A program made the translations under genes and the position numbers. Of a stretch of DNA of 64,000 nt, positions 40,901 through 50,199 are shown piece by piece. The stretch comes from Muricea muricata. Its lineage: Eukaryota > Cnidaria > Anthozoa > Malacalcyonacea > Plexauridae. The notes beneath the pieces were generated by a model, which was not told the DNA's origin, did not search any database, and saw nothing but the letters and a program-made list of their open reading frames with translations. Location: assembly GCA_963855995.1 (NCBI GenBank), contig OY979717.1:26679746-26743745 (forward strand). Direction: 5' to 3'. How positions within the stretch are numbered: the first letter of the stretch is position 1; every line of letters starts with the position of its first letter.

Positions 40901-43900
40901 TAAATTTTACTAGCTTACCGTATCGTCAAACTTGCTACAAATGTCCTGAGCAGTTTTTCCAGGAGTGCAAAACGAAATTCGTATACTGGACTCGCCAATT
41001 TGAGTACCATCGAGTTTTTCTTGCCCCTTTTCCGCGTCTATTACAGAAGCATAATCAATGAGAGCATAACCACGTGGTTGTCTTTGTCTGTTTCTTGCAA
41101 CCTAAGAAATGGTACACACAATATAAGATAGCATCAAACTTTCGCGGGTATTGTGGCGCAATCTGCGGAATAAAATGAACAAATTAATGAGCTAAAATAC
41201 ATTATAGCCGGATAAATAATTTATTCATGCTAGCCTTTAGGGCTGTGGCGAAGCCAGCCAGACAATTTGGTCATGCAAATGCAAATTTTTCAGTGTTTAT
41301 AAACCGTACAAGAAATCAATTTCTAAAGAAATGAATAATGATAATGAGTTAAATTTGCATAGCATGACCAAATTGTCGGGCTGGCTTCGCTACTGCTTTA
41401 GGGAAGTATTGCTCTTTTAAACGCAAAATAACGGAAATGAACGGACCAAATATATCTGTTTTCAAAAACTATATGATGAGCTACACGACGAAGGGTCTGT
41501 TTACATGGAAGTAGGGTGATCCTAGCAAAAGGATTACCCTAGCAAGCGAGTTACCCTACTACAATGTGTTTTATAGGGAGCGTTTACATGCGCGCTAGGG
41601 TTAACCTAGCGGTAGGGTTACCCCATCAAATAAATAGGGTTACTCTAGCAGTAGGGATAGCTTTTTTAGTGTACAGGCCAAACGCGTCAGGTAGGGTCAC
41701 CCTATCAAGCGTGTCGAGTTTCGCCTTCAGTAAATGTCAAACAAACAAAGATGGTCACGACACTGAAATGAAACAACAAAATGAGCCAGACATAGTATCA
41801 TACAGCACACCAAAAGAACTTCTTACGTTAATGTCATTTCTTAAATGAACGGCTAAGCGACCACGTTAAGATAGGTTGACCCTACCAGACAACATAGCCC
41901 TAGCAGTAGGGTTACCCCATCTCATGTAAACGCTCGCTTCTTTCTGATCTGTTTGCTAGGGTAACCCTTCTAGTAGGGTCACCCTACCTTCATGTAAACA
42001 GGCTTGCGTCGAATAATTGACACGGCGCGTCAAGCTCCGAAAACGTCGCGAAAATTTCAAAAGGTGTCAAATTATGAAACTACGAACTCGAAAAGCGACT
42101 ACACGGCATTCGGCATGACGAAATTAACTTTCTGTCAGCCAGTTGACGCCATAGACTGAATTCCACCTAGACGTTCACAATGCATAATACACGTATAGCA
42201 AACATTTTTGTGTTTGCACACTATATGTCCTCTTCTTTGATATGCCTTGTACCCATGGAAAATCCAGAACTACTGCTCTGAAACTACTGTAATAATCAGT
42301 GGCCAATTTGAATTTCAAAAGCGTCAGGTTGTTTGACACACCCTGTGGACGTGTATTGGTGTACATTGTTCTGACTATATGTAACTATATGTAAATCATA
42401 AACACATTACTTGCCTTGCAAAATGTAACATTGCCCACTGAACTGAACAAATTCTTAAGCTGCTCATCATCTTCAAACGATTTGGGCAACTTATCCACAA
42501 ACAAGCTTCGCGAATGTTTTGCTTCTCCTGTAGTCAAACTCGATGGGACGGTTTCCACACGTATTATTCTTCCATCGACAAATTTTGCATCCGTCTTTAT
42601 GAAATGGTCTTTTGCTTTATTTGCACTTTCTTTATATTTGTATTCGATAAATCCATAGCCTTTACTCTTCTTTGATGTTTTCCCACGAACAAGGAAAGCA
42701 TTTTTGATTTCCCCATGCGGGCTCATCAAATTTTTAAACTGCTCTTCGGTGAAGTCAAACGAAAGATTTCCGACGACAAGAAAATTGCTACCGCTTGACG
42801 ATGGTGTAAATGTTTCGGGGGGTGGAGCTTCGATGACTGAGATCCTCAGGCCTTTAAACAATTGCCCGTTGATTAGTTTTGCAGCTCTCTTTGCTTCACT
42901 TGCATTTGCCAGAGTTACAATAGCTACACAAAGATATAATTTTAATGTGAATAAGTCGCTAGCCAACCACCTATCCTGAAAGTAGGGATAAATATGAGGC
43001 AAAACTCAAACTGGGCTTGTTCATCTCATAAAATGTTCGGCACTGTTCGTTAGCACTGAGGGACAAAGGCTTGTTGAAAATGTTCAACGCATAGCCTTGG
43101 CCTTCGCCTAATGGATCTCAGATATTACCGTTCATAACTACCTATTAACTGAGAGTGAGGTCTTTACGTTAAAATATTAAACCAATGTCTAGTCGCATTG
43201 TCCGAGCGACAGCCAGGTCAATGCGACAAGACCGAGGTTTGATATTCTCCATTAAAGACCGAGCGATCGAGGTTAATAAGTAGTTTATTATATGGCATTT
43301 CGAATTCTTTTACGTCCATCTGTTTATTTGTATAAAGCTGTATCCTCAAGGTAGTAAATCTCACCCATTTCGACGGCAATTTACATCTTGCAAAAAGTCT
43401 ACTAGTCTCACTGTACTTCACTGTTGGTCGCTATAGGGCATTAAGTATTTCACTATGCCCTGTCACAGTGGCAAAGGCATTAGGGAGAAATCCGGACATC
43501 AGATTGACCAATCAGATTGCAGGATTCTTGAAAGCCACAAAATAATACTTGTTACATATGTTAAATAATACTACATTACCTATTATTTCGCGTCACACAA
43601 TAGTATCGCGGGCTGTTTTTATTATATTTATCTCGAATAATGTTAAAAATACCTTGTTTAGTAGATTTTCAATAAGAATAATACGGTAAAAGAACAACGA
43701 TTGAACAAAGAATGGATGAAGCTGGCATTGGTAAACTAACTGCCAGCACAAAATTGAATCTGCAGTACTTTGAGGTGAGACTAATCCTTGTACCAATGGC
43801 ATAATAAACAATTATTGAATGAGGTTGAGTGGGATATGAGGAATTAGCAAGGCAGAAGTTTGTGTTACCTGAGGTTAGCCGAAGGCTGAGGCAGATAACA

Positions 43901-46900
43901 GCTGCTGAGGCTTTAATAATTCCTCATATCCTATGAGAACTGAACTCCATAATTGTCGTATTATTTATTTGCATTTATATCGGACTCAGAATAAACGCCT
44001 GCTAATTAAAAAGCCATTTGTATTTTCCTGATGCAAGCTATTGAAAAAGCCATTTGTATCTTGCTGCATCTGGCATAAGCGGCATAAATTAGTGCAAAGT
44101 CATAATGTCGAACATGTGTTTTCAATATCCGAACAAATTATGTCAGAATATCAAATATGTATTTTCAATACTCTATGGCGATGTCATAACTCCAAATTTG
44201 GGCAACTACTGAATGAATATGATGATTTCATTCACTACTATTAACCAATAAAAACTTTTGAAGTATCTTTAATAAATAACAAAACTAAGTTACTTAATCA
44301 GATAAAAGTAATTTCTTTCAACTGTTCACTGCAAAAACATTTCCCCTTGTTTATTTTCCAAGTGAAAATTTAGGTAACTCGAATTTTTTACTTAAGGAAC
44401 GGAGAGCAAGTGTAAAATGTGTTACGGTACTTGCAACGTTTAAATACTCGGTGTGCTTGAGTCTGCGAGTAAAATGACTCTAGAAATGAATATTAAATAG
44501 CCAAAAGGATTTAAACAATAAGCTAGAAACAACAAACACATATACCTGAAGATCCATCAAAATCTATACTGGAGTACTTAAAATTCTGGGATTTAAAAAG
44601 TTCTTGAATGATGTCCTGAAAAAATATGGTACAGAGAACTAATTAGACATGATTAGAAAATCAACAACTTATGTGTTTGAGATATCTGATTGCAATAGAT
44701 ATCAATTGAAAACTAATAATGCAGCACTCGGGTTGCTAGGCCTTAAACTTATTAAACGAAAATTACTTTTACAGTAGTTAAATCACAACAGCGCAACATA
44801 TGCTCTATTTCTATGCAGTTTAATGGATGCTACCTGGTGATACAGAAAATTTGTTACAAACTTCACTAGACTACCGGCAAATTATGCCCGGAGGCTTTAC
44901 TCGATGTTTAGAAAAATTTGTTGTTGTTCAAGTTAAGCCCTGACTTGTAAGTATATCAAAGAGTGAAACATTAAATTGTCAAAATGTTACAGCAATGCAA
45001 ATGGGCTAAAACACAGAAATTTCTTCGATTCTGAAAAGAACAAATAAATCGCTACGGTAACAAGATTATTAACTATTTTATCATGAACACTATTTTTGGT
45101 TTTTCAGAATCTTTAAGGTTATGCCACAGGTGGACGGCATTCAATTCTAAGCCAGTGGAATGAATTGTATTTTACAGTACAAGTTTTTGCTTACGCTTCG
45201 GCCTATGCAACCATTTAGCTAAAAAAATTACTGTATTTGTAAATTTACGCTGCATATGAAGGCGCGAGTCTCAAAGACCAATCATTCTATAACAAAATCC
45301 CTTCATTTTCCTTAGTTAGAACATCCATGCTTTCTTTTTTGATTACTTCACAAATAGATTAGTTTTGTTAAAGGTGACAGGAAAGGGTTCCACCTTTTCC
45401 GTCCCAGTAACTTGTTGATAGGTACGTAAAAACATCAGGTTCTATGTACTTTATAAATAAAATATTGTTTTCTTGTGGATTAACAAACCATCAAAAGTAT
45501 GAGAAACATTAAATAGTGTTAAAGGTATAATTAGAGTTAATAATCATGTTCCGTTAGCAATTTATTAGTTCTTTTCACAAGAAATCCATGTGTTTTGGCT
45601 CATTTTCATCACAAATTTAACAACTTAATGTTGCACTTGCTTCACAAGTAGGAGACTAAATCCAGCAACAACAATTGTGTCAAACGTTGAGTTAAGCGCC
45701 GGGGCGTAACTTGAATCACCCAAACCATGTTTCTTCCTTAGAGTTAAGCCCTTTTGGAAAAGAGCATGGTCGGGACATAACAGTGCGTGGTCGAGCCTTT
45801 ACTCGAAAATTCCTGACCTTATGGTCCAATACCGCTAGATATTTTCAAATTACTTACTTGCCACTTTGAGGTCAATCGATTTTTGTTATGGTGCCTTCAC
45901 AGTCTAACACAGTCCTTCACAAGAGTGGGCAACTGACCATGTAACATAGTTAATTGATTTTTGCACTTGGTATAGTATTTTGGACGAGTGGTATATTTTT
46001 GTGCACATGGTATATACATGTTGTATATGACAAGCACATGGTATATGATGAGTATTTTATCATTTGACTAATGATGGCATTTTGCCACTTTACATTATAT
46101 GATATAATGCAAACAACAAAAAGGAAGATATCATATCTTAAACTGAAGTGATGTTCATCATAGGTATGAGATTTGACATTTGGGAAATGTTGGGAGAATA
46201 CGAGAGAGCTGTGTAAAACACGAGGCTCATATTCTACCAACACCTAACAGGTGCATTAACGCACCATAAATGCATGTGGTTCATTTTCTATTTCTTAAAT
46301 ATTGTTTTCTATATGACTGATGGTTTCTAATGCATTAAAAAGTTTGTCTGAACTACCTCACTCTTTTCCATAAAATTCATCAAAATAACTATTGTTGACT
46401 TATGTTTCATCAATTTATTCATAACAGCCAATTTGTTCATAATAGCCAGTGAAACATTTTTAGACTTTAGTGGAACCCTTAATCAACGACAAAATTTGGT
46501 CTACTTCGCTCCAAACATGTTACATTTTGCGAAATTAAGCATGTTAATTCCTGTTTGTCATGGGGCAAAGAGATTACTGTACCTTACATTATCATCAAAT
46601 ACAAGTATATGAAATTCCAAGTTAACATAGGGAAGAGTGGACTACAAATATCTACCATTCTTCAACATATGGTGGGGGGAGGGGGGGAGGGATATACTCA
46701 AACACAAAAGTTTGTTATTTGAATACATGCCACCCTCAGCAAGGGGGGATGATAACTTCAATTGATTTAGTTAATTAATCAATCCACACATTTGGAGGAG
46801 CAAATGCATTTGTCAATGGCCCCTAGCTGCAGATGCCTTTAGTGTAAGGCTGTAAGCAGCTTGACAATTAAGCTGTTCAAAAAGACAGCTAGGCAGTTAT

Positions 46901-47209
46901 CATAGCTTCATTGGATGGATCACAAATTGGTGTCTTAGTGTGCTTGCAATATTAACTTCCCTATTTTTAAACCTACGTGTGAGATCATGGCAAGATCATG
47001 CAATATCTTGATCACAATTTGTTTCAAAACTCAAATACATAAAAAGACACTTCAGCCGCAGATGATCGCCGACAGAAACTATCAAAATAGAAAAAAACGA
47101 ACAGCCACTAACACAACAAAAAACGCAGAGTACTCACGTTAGACGTAACGCCATTTGGAAGATTTGATATCAGCACTTTTCGATTGTTGATCACATTTTT
47201 CGACGACAT
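18923..47209 (-). CDS. RAVER1: RAVER-like ribonucleoprotein PTB-binding protein, three RRMs (15 coding exons)
   Basis: Fifteen exons on the minus strand join in frame without a stop (3888 nt, 1295 residues plus TAA). Coding order: 47138-47209, 44546-44615, 42415-42923, 40919-41101, 38835-38963, 35372-35486, 33913-33989, 32808-33068, 30718-30817, 30076-30164, 28818-29837, 27108-27228, 26837-26871, 26067-26189, 18923-19906. Residues 10-83 are RRM1 (RNP2 VLISNL, weak RNP1). Residues 94-173 are RRM2 (FLVVGNL, KGYGFIEY). Residues 187-262 are RRM3 (LFVDKL, RGYALIDY). The linker HSRSLFVDKLP and the TFCK segment align well with my memory of vertebrate RAVER1/2, nuclear cofactors of PTB that act in alternative splicing. 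The rest is low-complexity: K/S/P-rich, then R/D/P-rich. I saw no clear copy of the RAVER PTB-binding motif [SG][IL]LGxxP. The start is the first ATG of exon 1, eleven residues before RNP2. The RRM part is secure. The symbol stands for the RAVER1/2 family and the orthology needs a search. Confidence 0.87.
20690..20765 (-). mobile_element. tRNA-derived SINE head or tRNA relic
   Basis: On the minus strand the sequence reads TATCTCGGTGGCAGAGCATT (box A-like), then CTGGCATTCCAAAG and TTCAATTCC (box B-like). The stems are too damaged for a working tRNA, so this is most likely the head of another SINE family. The 3' body is not clear. Confidence 0.55.
21863..21877 (+). repeat. Poly-C tract (15)
   Basis: Fifteen consecutive C inside the last intron of the RAVER-like gene. 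On the transcribed RNA this is a G run. Confidence 0.9.
22720..24100. repeat. Degenerate long tandem repeat, AT-rich
   Basis: Three or four diverged units share GATGAAGCACAAAA (22721, 23612), ATGATGAATTCACC-like motifs (about 22813, 23170, 23690) and TCAAAATACTTNG plus GGAAACTGA (22867, 23918). Spacing is irregular (about 360-520 bp). No coding potential. It lies in the RAVER-like intron between exons 14 and 15. Confidence 0.5.
24516..24767. mobile_element. Fold-back element with 5-bp target duplication
   Basis: A 242-bp element (24521-24762) starting GAGAGCTTAAACAAGCGACG and ending with its near-exact complement. Arms are about 103 bp, the spacer about 35 bp. TGTTA flanks both ends (24516-24520, 24763-24767). 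It lies in the RAVER-like intron before exon 14. Confidence 0.85.
26067..26189 (-). CDS. RAVER1: RAVER-like exon 14
   Basis: Residues 928-968, phase 0. Acceptor AACTTCTAG, donor GTATGT. Ser/Tyr/Gln/Gly-rich and low complexity. Confidence 0.8.
26837..26871 (-). CDS. RAVER1: RAVER-like exon 13 (35-nt micro-exon)
   Basis: Finishes codon 916 and encodes 11 more residues. Acceptor TTTTTATAG, donor GTAAGG. It is the shortest exon of the gene and is needed to restore phase 0 for exon 14. Confidence 0.75.
27108..27228 (-). CDS. RAVER1: RAVER-like exon 12 (polyproline segment)
   Basis: Residues 876-915 plus one base. Acceptor AAATCTACAG, donor GTATGTA. It contains QPPPKPPLP, a possible SH3/WW or profilin ligand, followed by NILQKLFGTKV, a possible short helix. 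Confidence 0.8.
28818..29837 (-). CDS. RAVER1: RAVER-like exon 11 (Lys/Ser/Pro-rich with 21-residue repeats)
   Basis: Residues 536-875, 340 codons, phase 0 on both sides. Acceptor TTTCATTCAG, donor GTGAGTAC. Low-complexity Ser/Lys/Pro/Thr sequence. Residues 702-806 are five head-to-tail 21-residue repeats of the form EVSKSNTAWKSPATSKPSS. The end is rich in Gln, His and charged residues. A long open frame on the opposite strand here (29041-29763) is a shadow of this exon. Confidence 0.88.
29025..29339 (-). repeat. Coding tandem repeat, 5 x 63 bp
   Basis: Five in-phase 63-bp units within RAVER-like exon 11, each 21 codons (EVSK starts at residues 702, 723, 744, 765 and 786). The copies differ by scattered substitutions, so the array is not brand new. 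It probably grew by unequal exchange or slippage. Confidence 0.9.
30076..30164 (-). CDS. RAVER1: RAVER-like exon 10 (Gln-rich helix)
   Basis: Finishes codon 506 and encodes residues 507-535. Acceptor TTTTGTTGCAG, donor GTAAGATTG. The segment LKQFQQFQELMKKQKEAE looks like a short amphipathic or coiled-coil helix. Confidence 0.84.
30718..30817 (-). CDS. RAVER1: RAVER-like exon 9
   Basis: Residues 473-505 plus one base. Acceptor TTTTGACAG, donor GTAGCAG. Ala/Ser/Lys/Glu-rich. Confidence 0.8.
31230..32002. mobile_element. Tc1/mariner-like non-autonomous element
   Basis: A 769-bp unit between CAGGGTGTCCCGAAAAAAA (left) and TTTTTTGAGACATCCTG (right), roughly 19-bp inverted ends flanked by TA on each side (31230-31231, 32001-32002). 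TA duplication with such ends is the mark of the Tc1/mariner superfamily. A minus-strand fragment MNFERVSRLLRYINRSR (about 31840-31890) may be a transposase relic. I saw no DDE triad. Confidence 0.6.
32808..33068 (-). CDS. RAVER1: RAVER-like exon 8 (Lys/Ala-rich)
   Basis: Residues 386-472, phase 0 on both sides. Acceptor AACTTTCTAG, donor GTAGTTA. It encodes a highly charged Lys/Ala/Glu/Gln-rich stretch likely to be disordered or helical. Confidence 0.82.
33172..33401 (-). mobile_element. tRNA-derived SINE, copy 1
   Basis: On the minus strand the head resembles a tRNA: a box A-like GTTAGAGCACTTACCTTCCA and a box B GGGTTCGATTC, followed by a unique body and an A-rich TTAATAAACAAATAAA tail. 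The 230-bp unit has a near-identical second copy at 34781-35010. It lies in an intron of the RAVER-like gene. Confidence 0.8.
33913..33989 (-). CDS. RAVER1: RAVER-like exon 7
   Basis: Finishes codon 360 and encodes residues 361-385. Acceptor TTGCTATAG, donor GTGAGTATG. Pro/Arg-rich, no recognisable domain. Confidence 0.8.
34129..34191. repeat. Short palindrome
   Basis: GGGCAAACTGGGAAACATC and its complement GATGTTTCCCAGTTTGCC form a hairpin with a roughly 25-bp loop. Related GGAAACATTGTTGC motifs recur up to about 34460. Confidence 0.7.
34478..34772. repeat. Inverted repeat sharing the SINE-flanking 57-mer
   Basis: The sequence at 34478-34542 is the inverse of 34701-34772 (arms about 65 bp; shared core CAAAGCATTATG and its complement). 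The right arm is itself the left copy of the 57-bp repeat that flanks SINE copy 2. Confidence 0.8.
34781..35010 (-). mobile_element. tRNA-derived SINE, copy 2, between long direct repeats
   Basis: Same 230-bp unit and orientation as the copy at 33172-33401, with only a few differences. It is bracketed by two copies of a 57-bp sequence (34723-34779 and 35010-35066) that differ at one base. The box A and box B-like motifs are retained. Confidence 0.8.
35372..35486 (-). CDS. RAVER1: RAVER-like exon 6 (Pro-rich linker)
   Basis: Residues 322-359 plus the first base of codon 360. Acceptor TTTTATCAG, donor GTATG. Proline-rich; it contains SIGSLPGMQRPP, only a loose resemblance to a PTB-binding motif. 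Confidence 0.8.
36050..38330 (-). mobile_element. Possible decayed retroelement, internally duplicated
   Basis: This intron stretch of the RAVER-like gene has lower AT content than its surroundings. It contains two diverged direct copies of about 330 bp (about 36640-36990 and 38000-38330). Minus-strand readings give scattered protein-like pieces such as RSWKFQAFETLANLKRITG and TCFYCTGQKHKAK, which faintly recall BEL/Pao or Gypsy gag. No catalytic motif was found, so the family is a guess. Confidence 0.3.
38835..38963 (-). CDS. RAVER1: RAVER-like exon 5 (Gly/Met/Pro-rich linker)
   Basis: Residues 279-321, phase 0 on both sides. Acceptor TTTTGCCAG, donor GTATTTTG (weak). The residues are Gly-, Met- and Pro-rich, with no domain. 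Confidence 0.8.
40490..40725. repeat. Inverted repeat in intron
   Basis: TGATGTCATCTACTCACG (40493-40511) is mirrored by CGTGTGAGTAGATGACATCA (40687-40706), with AGCTAATTTG/AAGCTATTTG next to them. Probably a miniature fold-back element. Confidence 0.65.
40919..41101 (-). CDS. RAVER1: RAVER-like exon 4 (RRM3)
   Basis: Residues 218-278, phase 0 on both sides. It contains RNP1 of RRM3 (RGYALIDY) and its last strand (SSIRISFC). Acceptor TTTCTTAG, donor GTAAGCTA. Confidence 0.9.
41234..41402. mobile_element. Miniature inverted-repeat element
   Basis: Arms of about 45 bp: GCGAAGCCAGCCAGACAATT on the left and AATTGTCGGGCTGGCTTCGC on the right, continuing into TGGTCATGCAAAT/ATTTGCAT-like sequence. 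The spacer is AT-rich. Confidence 0.8.
41490..42008. mobile_element. Inverted-repeat element studded with GTAGGGT motifs
   Basis: The ends read CTGTTTACATGGAAGTAGGG and, inverted, CCTACCTTCATGTAAACAG. Inside, GTAGGGTNACCCTA-like runs recur at least ten times within about 500 bp in both orientations. It lies in a RAVER-like intron. Confidence 0.7.
42415..42923 (-). CDS. RAVER1: RAVER-like exon 3 (end of RRM1, RRM2, start of RRM3)
   Basis: Residues 48-217. It holds the second half of RRM1, a Ser/Pro linker, all of RRM2 and RNP2 of RRM3. The reading frame demands that the exon end at AAG followed by GCAAGT, a GC donor. The nearby GT, four bases further on, would put the next exon out of frame and into a stop. 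Confidence 0.92.
43831..43942. repeat. Palindrome
   Basis: GGATATGAGGAATTA and TAATTCCTCATATCC frame a core with GGTTAGCCGAAGGCTGAGGC. Same style as the hairpins at 48968-49063 and 54077-54186. Confidence 0.65.
44546..44615 (-). CDS. RAVER1: RAVER-like exon 2 (RRM1)
   Basis: Residues 25-47 plus the first base of codon 48. Acceptor TTTTTTCAG, donor GTATATG. It encodes the first helix and second strand of RRM1, with the sequence FKYSSIDFDG. Confidence 0.87.
44616..47137 (-). other. RAVER-like intron 1 (2.5 kb)
   Basis: AT-rich. A locally repetitive patch with CACATGGTATA-type runs lies near 45960-46050, and a G-rich patch (GGTGGGGGGAGGGGGGGAGG) lies near 46670-46690. No coding sequence or transposon recognised. 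Confidence 0.7.
47138..47209 (-). CDS. RAVER1: RAVER-like exon 1 (start codon, start of RRM1)
   Basis: Encodes residues 1-24, beginning MSSKNVINNRKVLISNLP. It ends in phase 0 at a strong donor, GTGAGTA. It carries RNP2 of RRM1. The 5' UTR just upstream contains no obvious TATA box. Confidence 0.88.
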
Positions 47210-47691
47210 TTTGCACTGTGAACGCGACAAGCTAATCGCTTTTCCTCACTGTAAACAGCCTGATTATTACGATCAAATTTTGACCTATACCGAGATATGA
47301 CGACGTTACTTAGTTGTTATCTAGGTAAAAACCACGCGTGGAGTATTGAATCCAGTTTTCTGGTTAAAAATGTGTTTAAAAACGATCTAAATCGGAGAAA
47401 ATATAAAACCACGCGGTGTATTAAAGATGAACTCAATCCAGCTCTTGCAATCCAAACATCAGTGCTTCCACAATAGCATTGTCAAAAATCCTTCAGCGCT
47501 CTCAGAACTTCCTTTTTCTCTTTTTTCGCAGAAAAATTCCTTCCCAAAACCAGACAATCCCTTCAAATTCCTTGCACAATAAATAAGTCATAAATAGATT
47601 TTACTAAGTTTTACTAAGACACGGAGATCTAGATTCCCCCTTTCCATAGTTCTCACTGTTTGTTGTTTACCAGAGTGGCACCACAAATCAT

Positions 47692-47900
47692 ATTAAAAAG
47701 CAAATTCCGAAAAAGACATCTTGAGAATGCAAAATATGCTTCAAAACAAGACGCAGGTTTCACCTGTAAATTTTCGACTTTATTTCAAAGTCATCATCAG
47801 ACAGAATGCTCATTGCGTACGGCATCAGACAGAACCTGCGTTTTCAGTTTTGAAGCATATCTTTCATTCTCAAGATGTCTTTTTTCGGAATTTGCTTTTT
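47692..47900. mobile_element. Inverted-repeat element upstream of the RAVER-like gene
   Basis: Arms of about 65-70 bp: AAAAGCAAATTCCGAAAAAG...CTTTTTCGGAATTTGCTTTT, including GACATCTTGAGAATGC and ATGCTTCAAAAC with their complements. The spacer is about 70 bp. It sits about 0.5 kb upstream of the RAVER-like start codon. Confidence 0.8.
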
Positions 47901-47939
47901 ACTTCCGGCTTTTTTAAATTGTCGGCTGGTCATGGTTTT

Positions 47940-47973
47940 TAGGGTTAGGGTTAGGGTTAGATTTAGGGTTAGG
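47940..47973. repeat. Interstitial TTAGGG tract
   Basis: Five TTAGGG-type units with one ATTTAGGG interruption. TTAGGG is the metazoan telomere repeat. A tract this short inside a chromosome arm usually marks a repaired break or a telomerase-added scar. Confidence 0.85.
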
Positions 47974-48261
47974 ACAATTAATATACAGACTGCCATCGAA
48001 TATTAAGTATTTAAGTATTCTGTAATCTGATTGGCTCGCTACTGGTAGGATATATATAAGCTCATATCCTACTAGCAGAGAAAACAAGATGGCGGCCGAA
48101 AGTTTTTCGATCGAAAAAATCTTGTTTTGAAAAAGCAAGAAACTTACCACTACAGTCTTTTTCATCCAGAAGGAATCTTCAGGTGGTAGACAAATTTCGA
48201 AAATATGCGAGCGTTTTCTTGTTGCTCGCAGAACTCATCAATGTCGTTTTCGAAATAATCG

Positions 48262-48605
<344 letters not shown>

Positions 48606-48760
48606 TTTCCAGTACGTATTACTTCATGTCATAAACAAAGATTATAAATTTTTGTAAAAAGAATGTAATTATTTTTGCTATACTATATTATTTAATTGCT
48701 ACGTTTGTGTATGTTAATTTATGCTGCATTCGGAAACTCTGTCGATGCGTAATATACACA

Positions 48761-48838
48761 AGTAAATATAAGAAATCCGGTCCGACGTTCAAGTCAATAT
48801 TTACAGAAGTAAATAATAAGAAATCCGGTCCGACGTTC
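48761..48838. repeat. Direct repeat, 30 bp x 2
   Basis: AGTAAATA(A)TAAGAAATCC plus GGTCCGACGTTC occurs at 48761-48790 and 48808-48838, with one single-base indel between copies. Confidence 0.9.
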
Positions 48839-48967
48839 TACAGGCGAATATAACGGCAAAAACAAGTTAAATGGCGACTAGCCAAGAGCTGCCAGCAAAA
48901 ACAACTGGATTATATAGAAAGCCAGTTCTTTTGCAATTCACTTGTGTAAAATACTAAAACACTTATT

Positions 48968-49065
48968 TCCCTCAGGCTCGCTGATTTTCGGGGAATATTC
49001 ACCCCGACTTGGTCTTGGTAAATATTCCCCGATAATCACCTCGCCTACGGCGAATAATTGTTATA
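48968..49065. repeat. Hairpin, family A
   Basis: Left arm CCTCAGGCTCGCTGATTTTC, loop near CCGACTTGGTC, right arm beginning GGTAAATATTCCCCGATAAT and ending in CGCCTACGGCGAATAATTG. Close in plan and wording to the hairpin at 54077-54186. Confidence 0.8.
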
Positions 49066-49239
49066 ATTAAATAATGAATAACAGACGTCGCCAAATTTTC
49101 TCTCTTCCATAGTATATACACTTTATCTGCAAATAGTCTGACTGGAAATCACTTTCGATAAGTCCTAGTGAAATTGAGTTTCTTACAAACAGTGTAAATT
49201 CTGGTTGATTATCATATATTATTGATATATCCACCATTA

Positions 49240-50199
49240 TCATTTCACAATAACCTTAACAAAGATTACATCATCTTTAATGTATTGGCGGTTATTCAAG
49301 TCCTCTACAGAAATAAAAAGAGGCGAGCCTGATGCGATATTCATATCAGATGTCGGCCGTTTGAAGGATGAACTCTGAGGGTCTGAGTGAAAGGCATCAA
49401 TCATGTGATTTCCATTCCCTTGGTCCAAGAGCATCATTGTAATTTTCTTTTGAAGTGGCCAGGTTTGAAGGGCATCGTACTCGCCTTTCATCACAACAAA
49501 AAACAATGATAAATGTGTGCCTTTTCCAAAACCATCTCCATTCATGTATATTTTCGCGCACATTTTGTATCCAAACTCACTCGTGTAGAAATAGTCACTG
49601 TATAAGGCCCGCTGCACGCCGTTAATGGCATCTTGTCGTTTCTTATGAAAGTCTTTGATTTTCCAAAGTAGAACACCGTTGTAGTTTATTTTAGTTTGTA
49701 ACCGTTCCCTTGGTTCAAGATTTTCAAATTTAGTCATAAGGATAGCGACGGATTGATCGATTTGCTCCATCTTATAGTGGCATCTTTCAAGTAATTCTGT
49801 TTTTTCTCTAAGTTGTGTTTCAAGCCTGGTATTTTTTGCCTGCAACGTTTCTATTTCTTTTCCTAGTTTCTGTTCAACTCGTCTTATCTCATGGTTCCTC
49901 TTGGTACCACTTGAAGTGCCAGCATGACCCAAATCCTTGTTTTCCATTCGTTTCATTAAACTATTTACAGATGTCATCATAGCAGAGAATTTACTTTCCA
50001 TACCTCCGATTTCAGACGAAATTGCATTTTTTACTCGACTGACTTCGTCCGCCACCAGCTGCTTCGTGGCAAAAATCTCAAATTTCGGTAAAAGATTTTG
50101 CATTTCACTTTGCAATGCAAAAATGAGCCTCAGTAACAACTGAATGTGGAGACGAGATGCATCCTCGTAATGCCTTCGTATTTCTTTTCTTTTGCTTAC
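49240..50199 (-). CDS. TRAF3: TRAF exon 8 (coiled coil and MATH/TRAF-C, stop)
   Basis: Residues 244-562 and stop. The acceptor ATAATTATCAAG is immediately followed by GTAAGC in the exon, so the true exon start looks like a donor on the sense strand. Joining here gives RRHYEDASRLHIQLLLRL, the conserved helix that leads into the TRAF coiled coil. Residues 348-405 are heptad-like and 416-560 are the trimeric receptor-binding MATH fold. Having coiled coil and MATH on one last exon matches TRAF2/3/5 genes. Confidence 0.95.
   Translation of the reverse strand, partial: VSKRKEIRRHYEDASRLHIQLLLRLIFALQSEMQNLLPKFEIFATKQLVADEVSRVKNAISSEIGGMESKFSAMMTSVNSLMKRMENKDLGHAGTSSGTKRNHEIRRVEQKLGKEIETLQAKNTRLETQLREKTELLERCHYKMEQIDQSVAILMTKFENLEPRERLQTKINYNGVLLWKIKDFHKKRQDAINGVQRALYSDYFYTSEFGYKMCAKIYMNGDGFGKGTHLSLFFVVMKGEYDALQTWPLQKKITMMLLDQGNGNHMIDAFHSDPQSSSFKRPTSDMNIASGSPLFISVEDLNNRQYIKDDVIFVKVIVK

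Noticed and set aside
42416-42420. GT donor four bases past the GC donor of RAVER-like exon 3
   Set aside because: It shifts the frame of exon 4 into an early stop, while the GC donor preserves RRM3.
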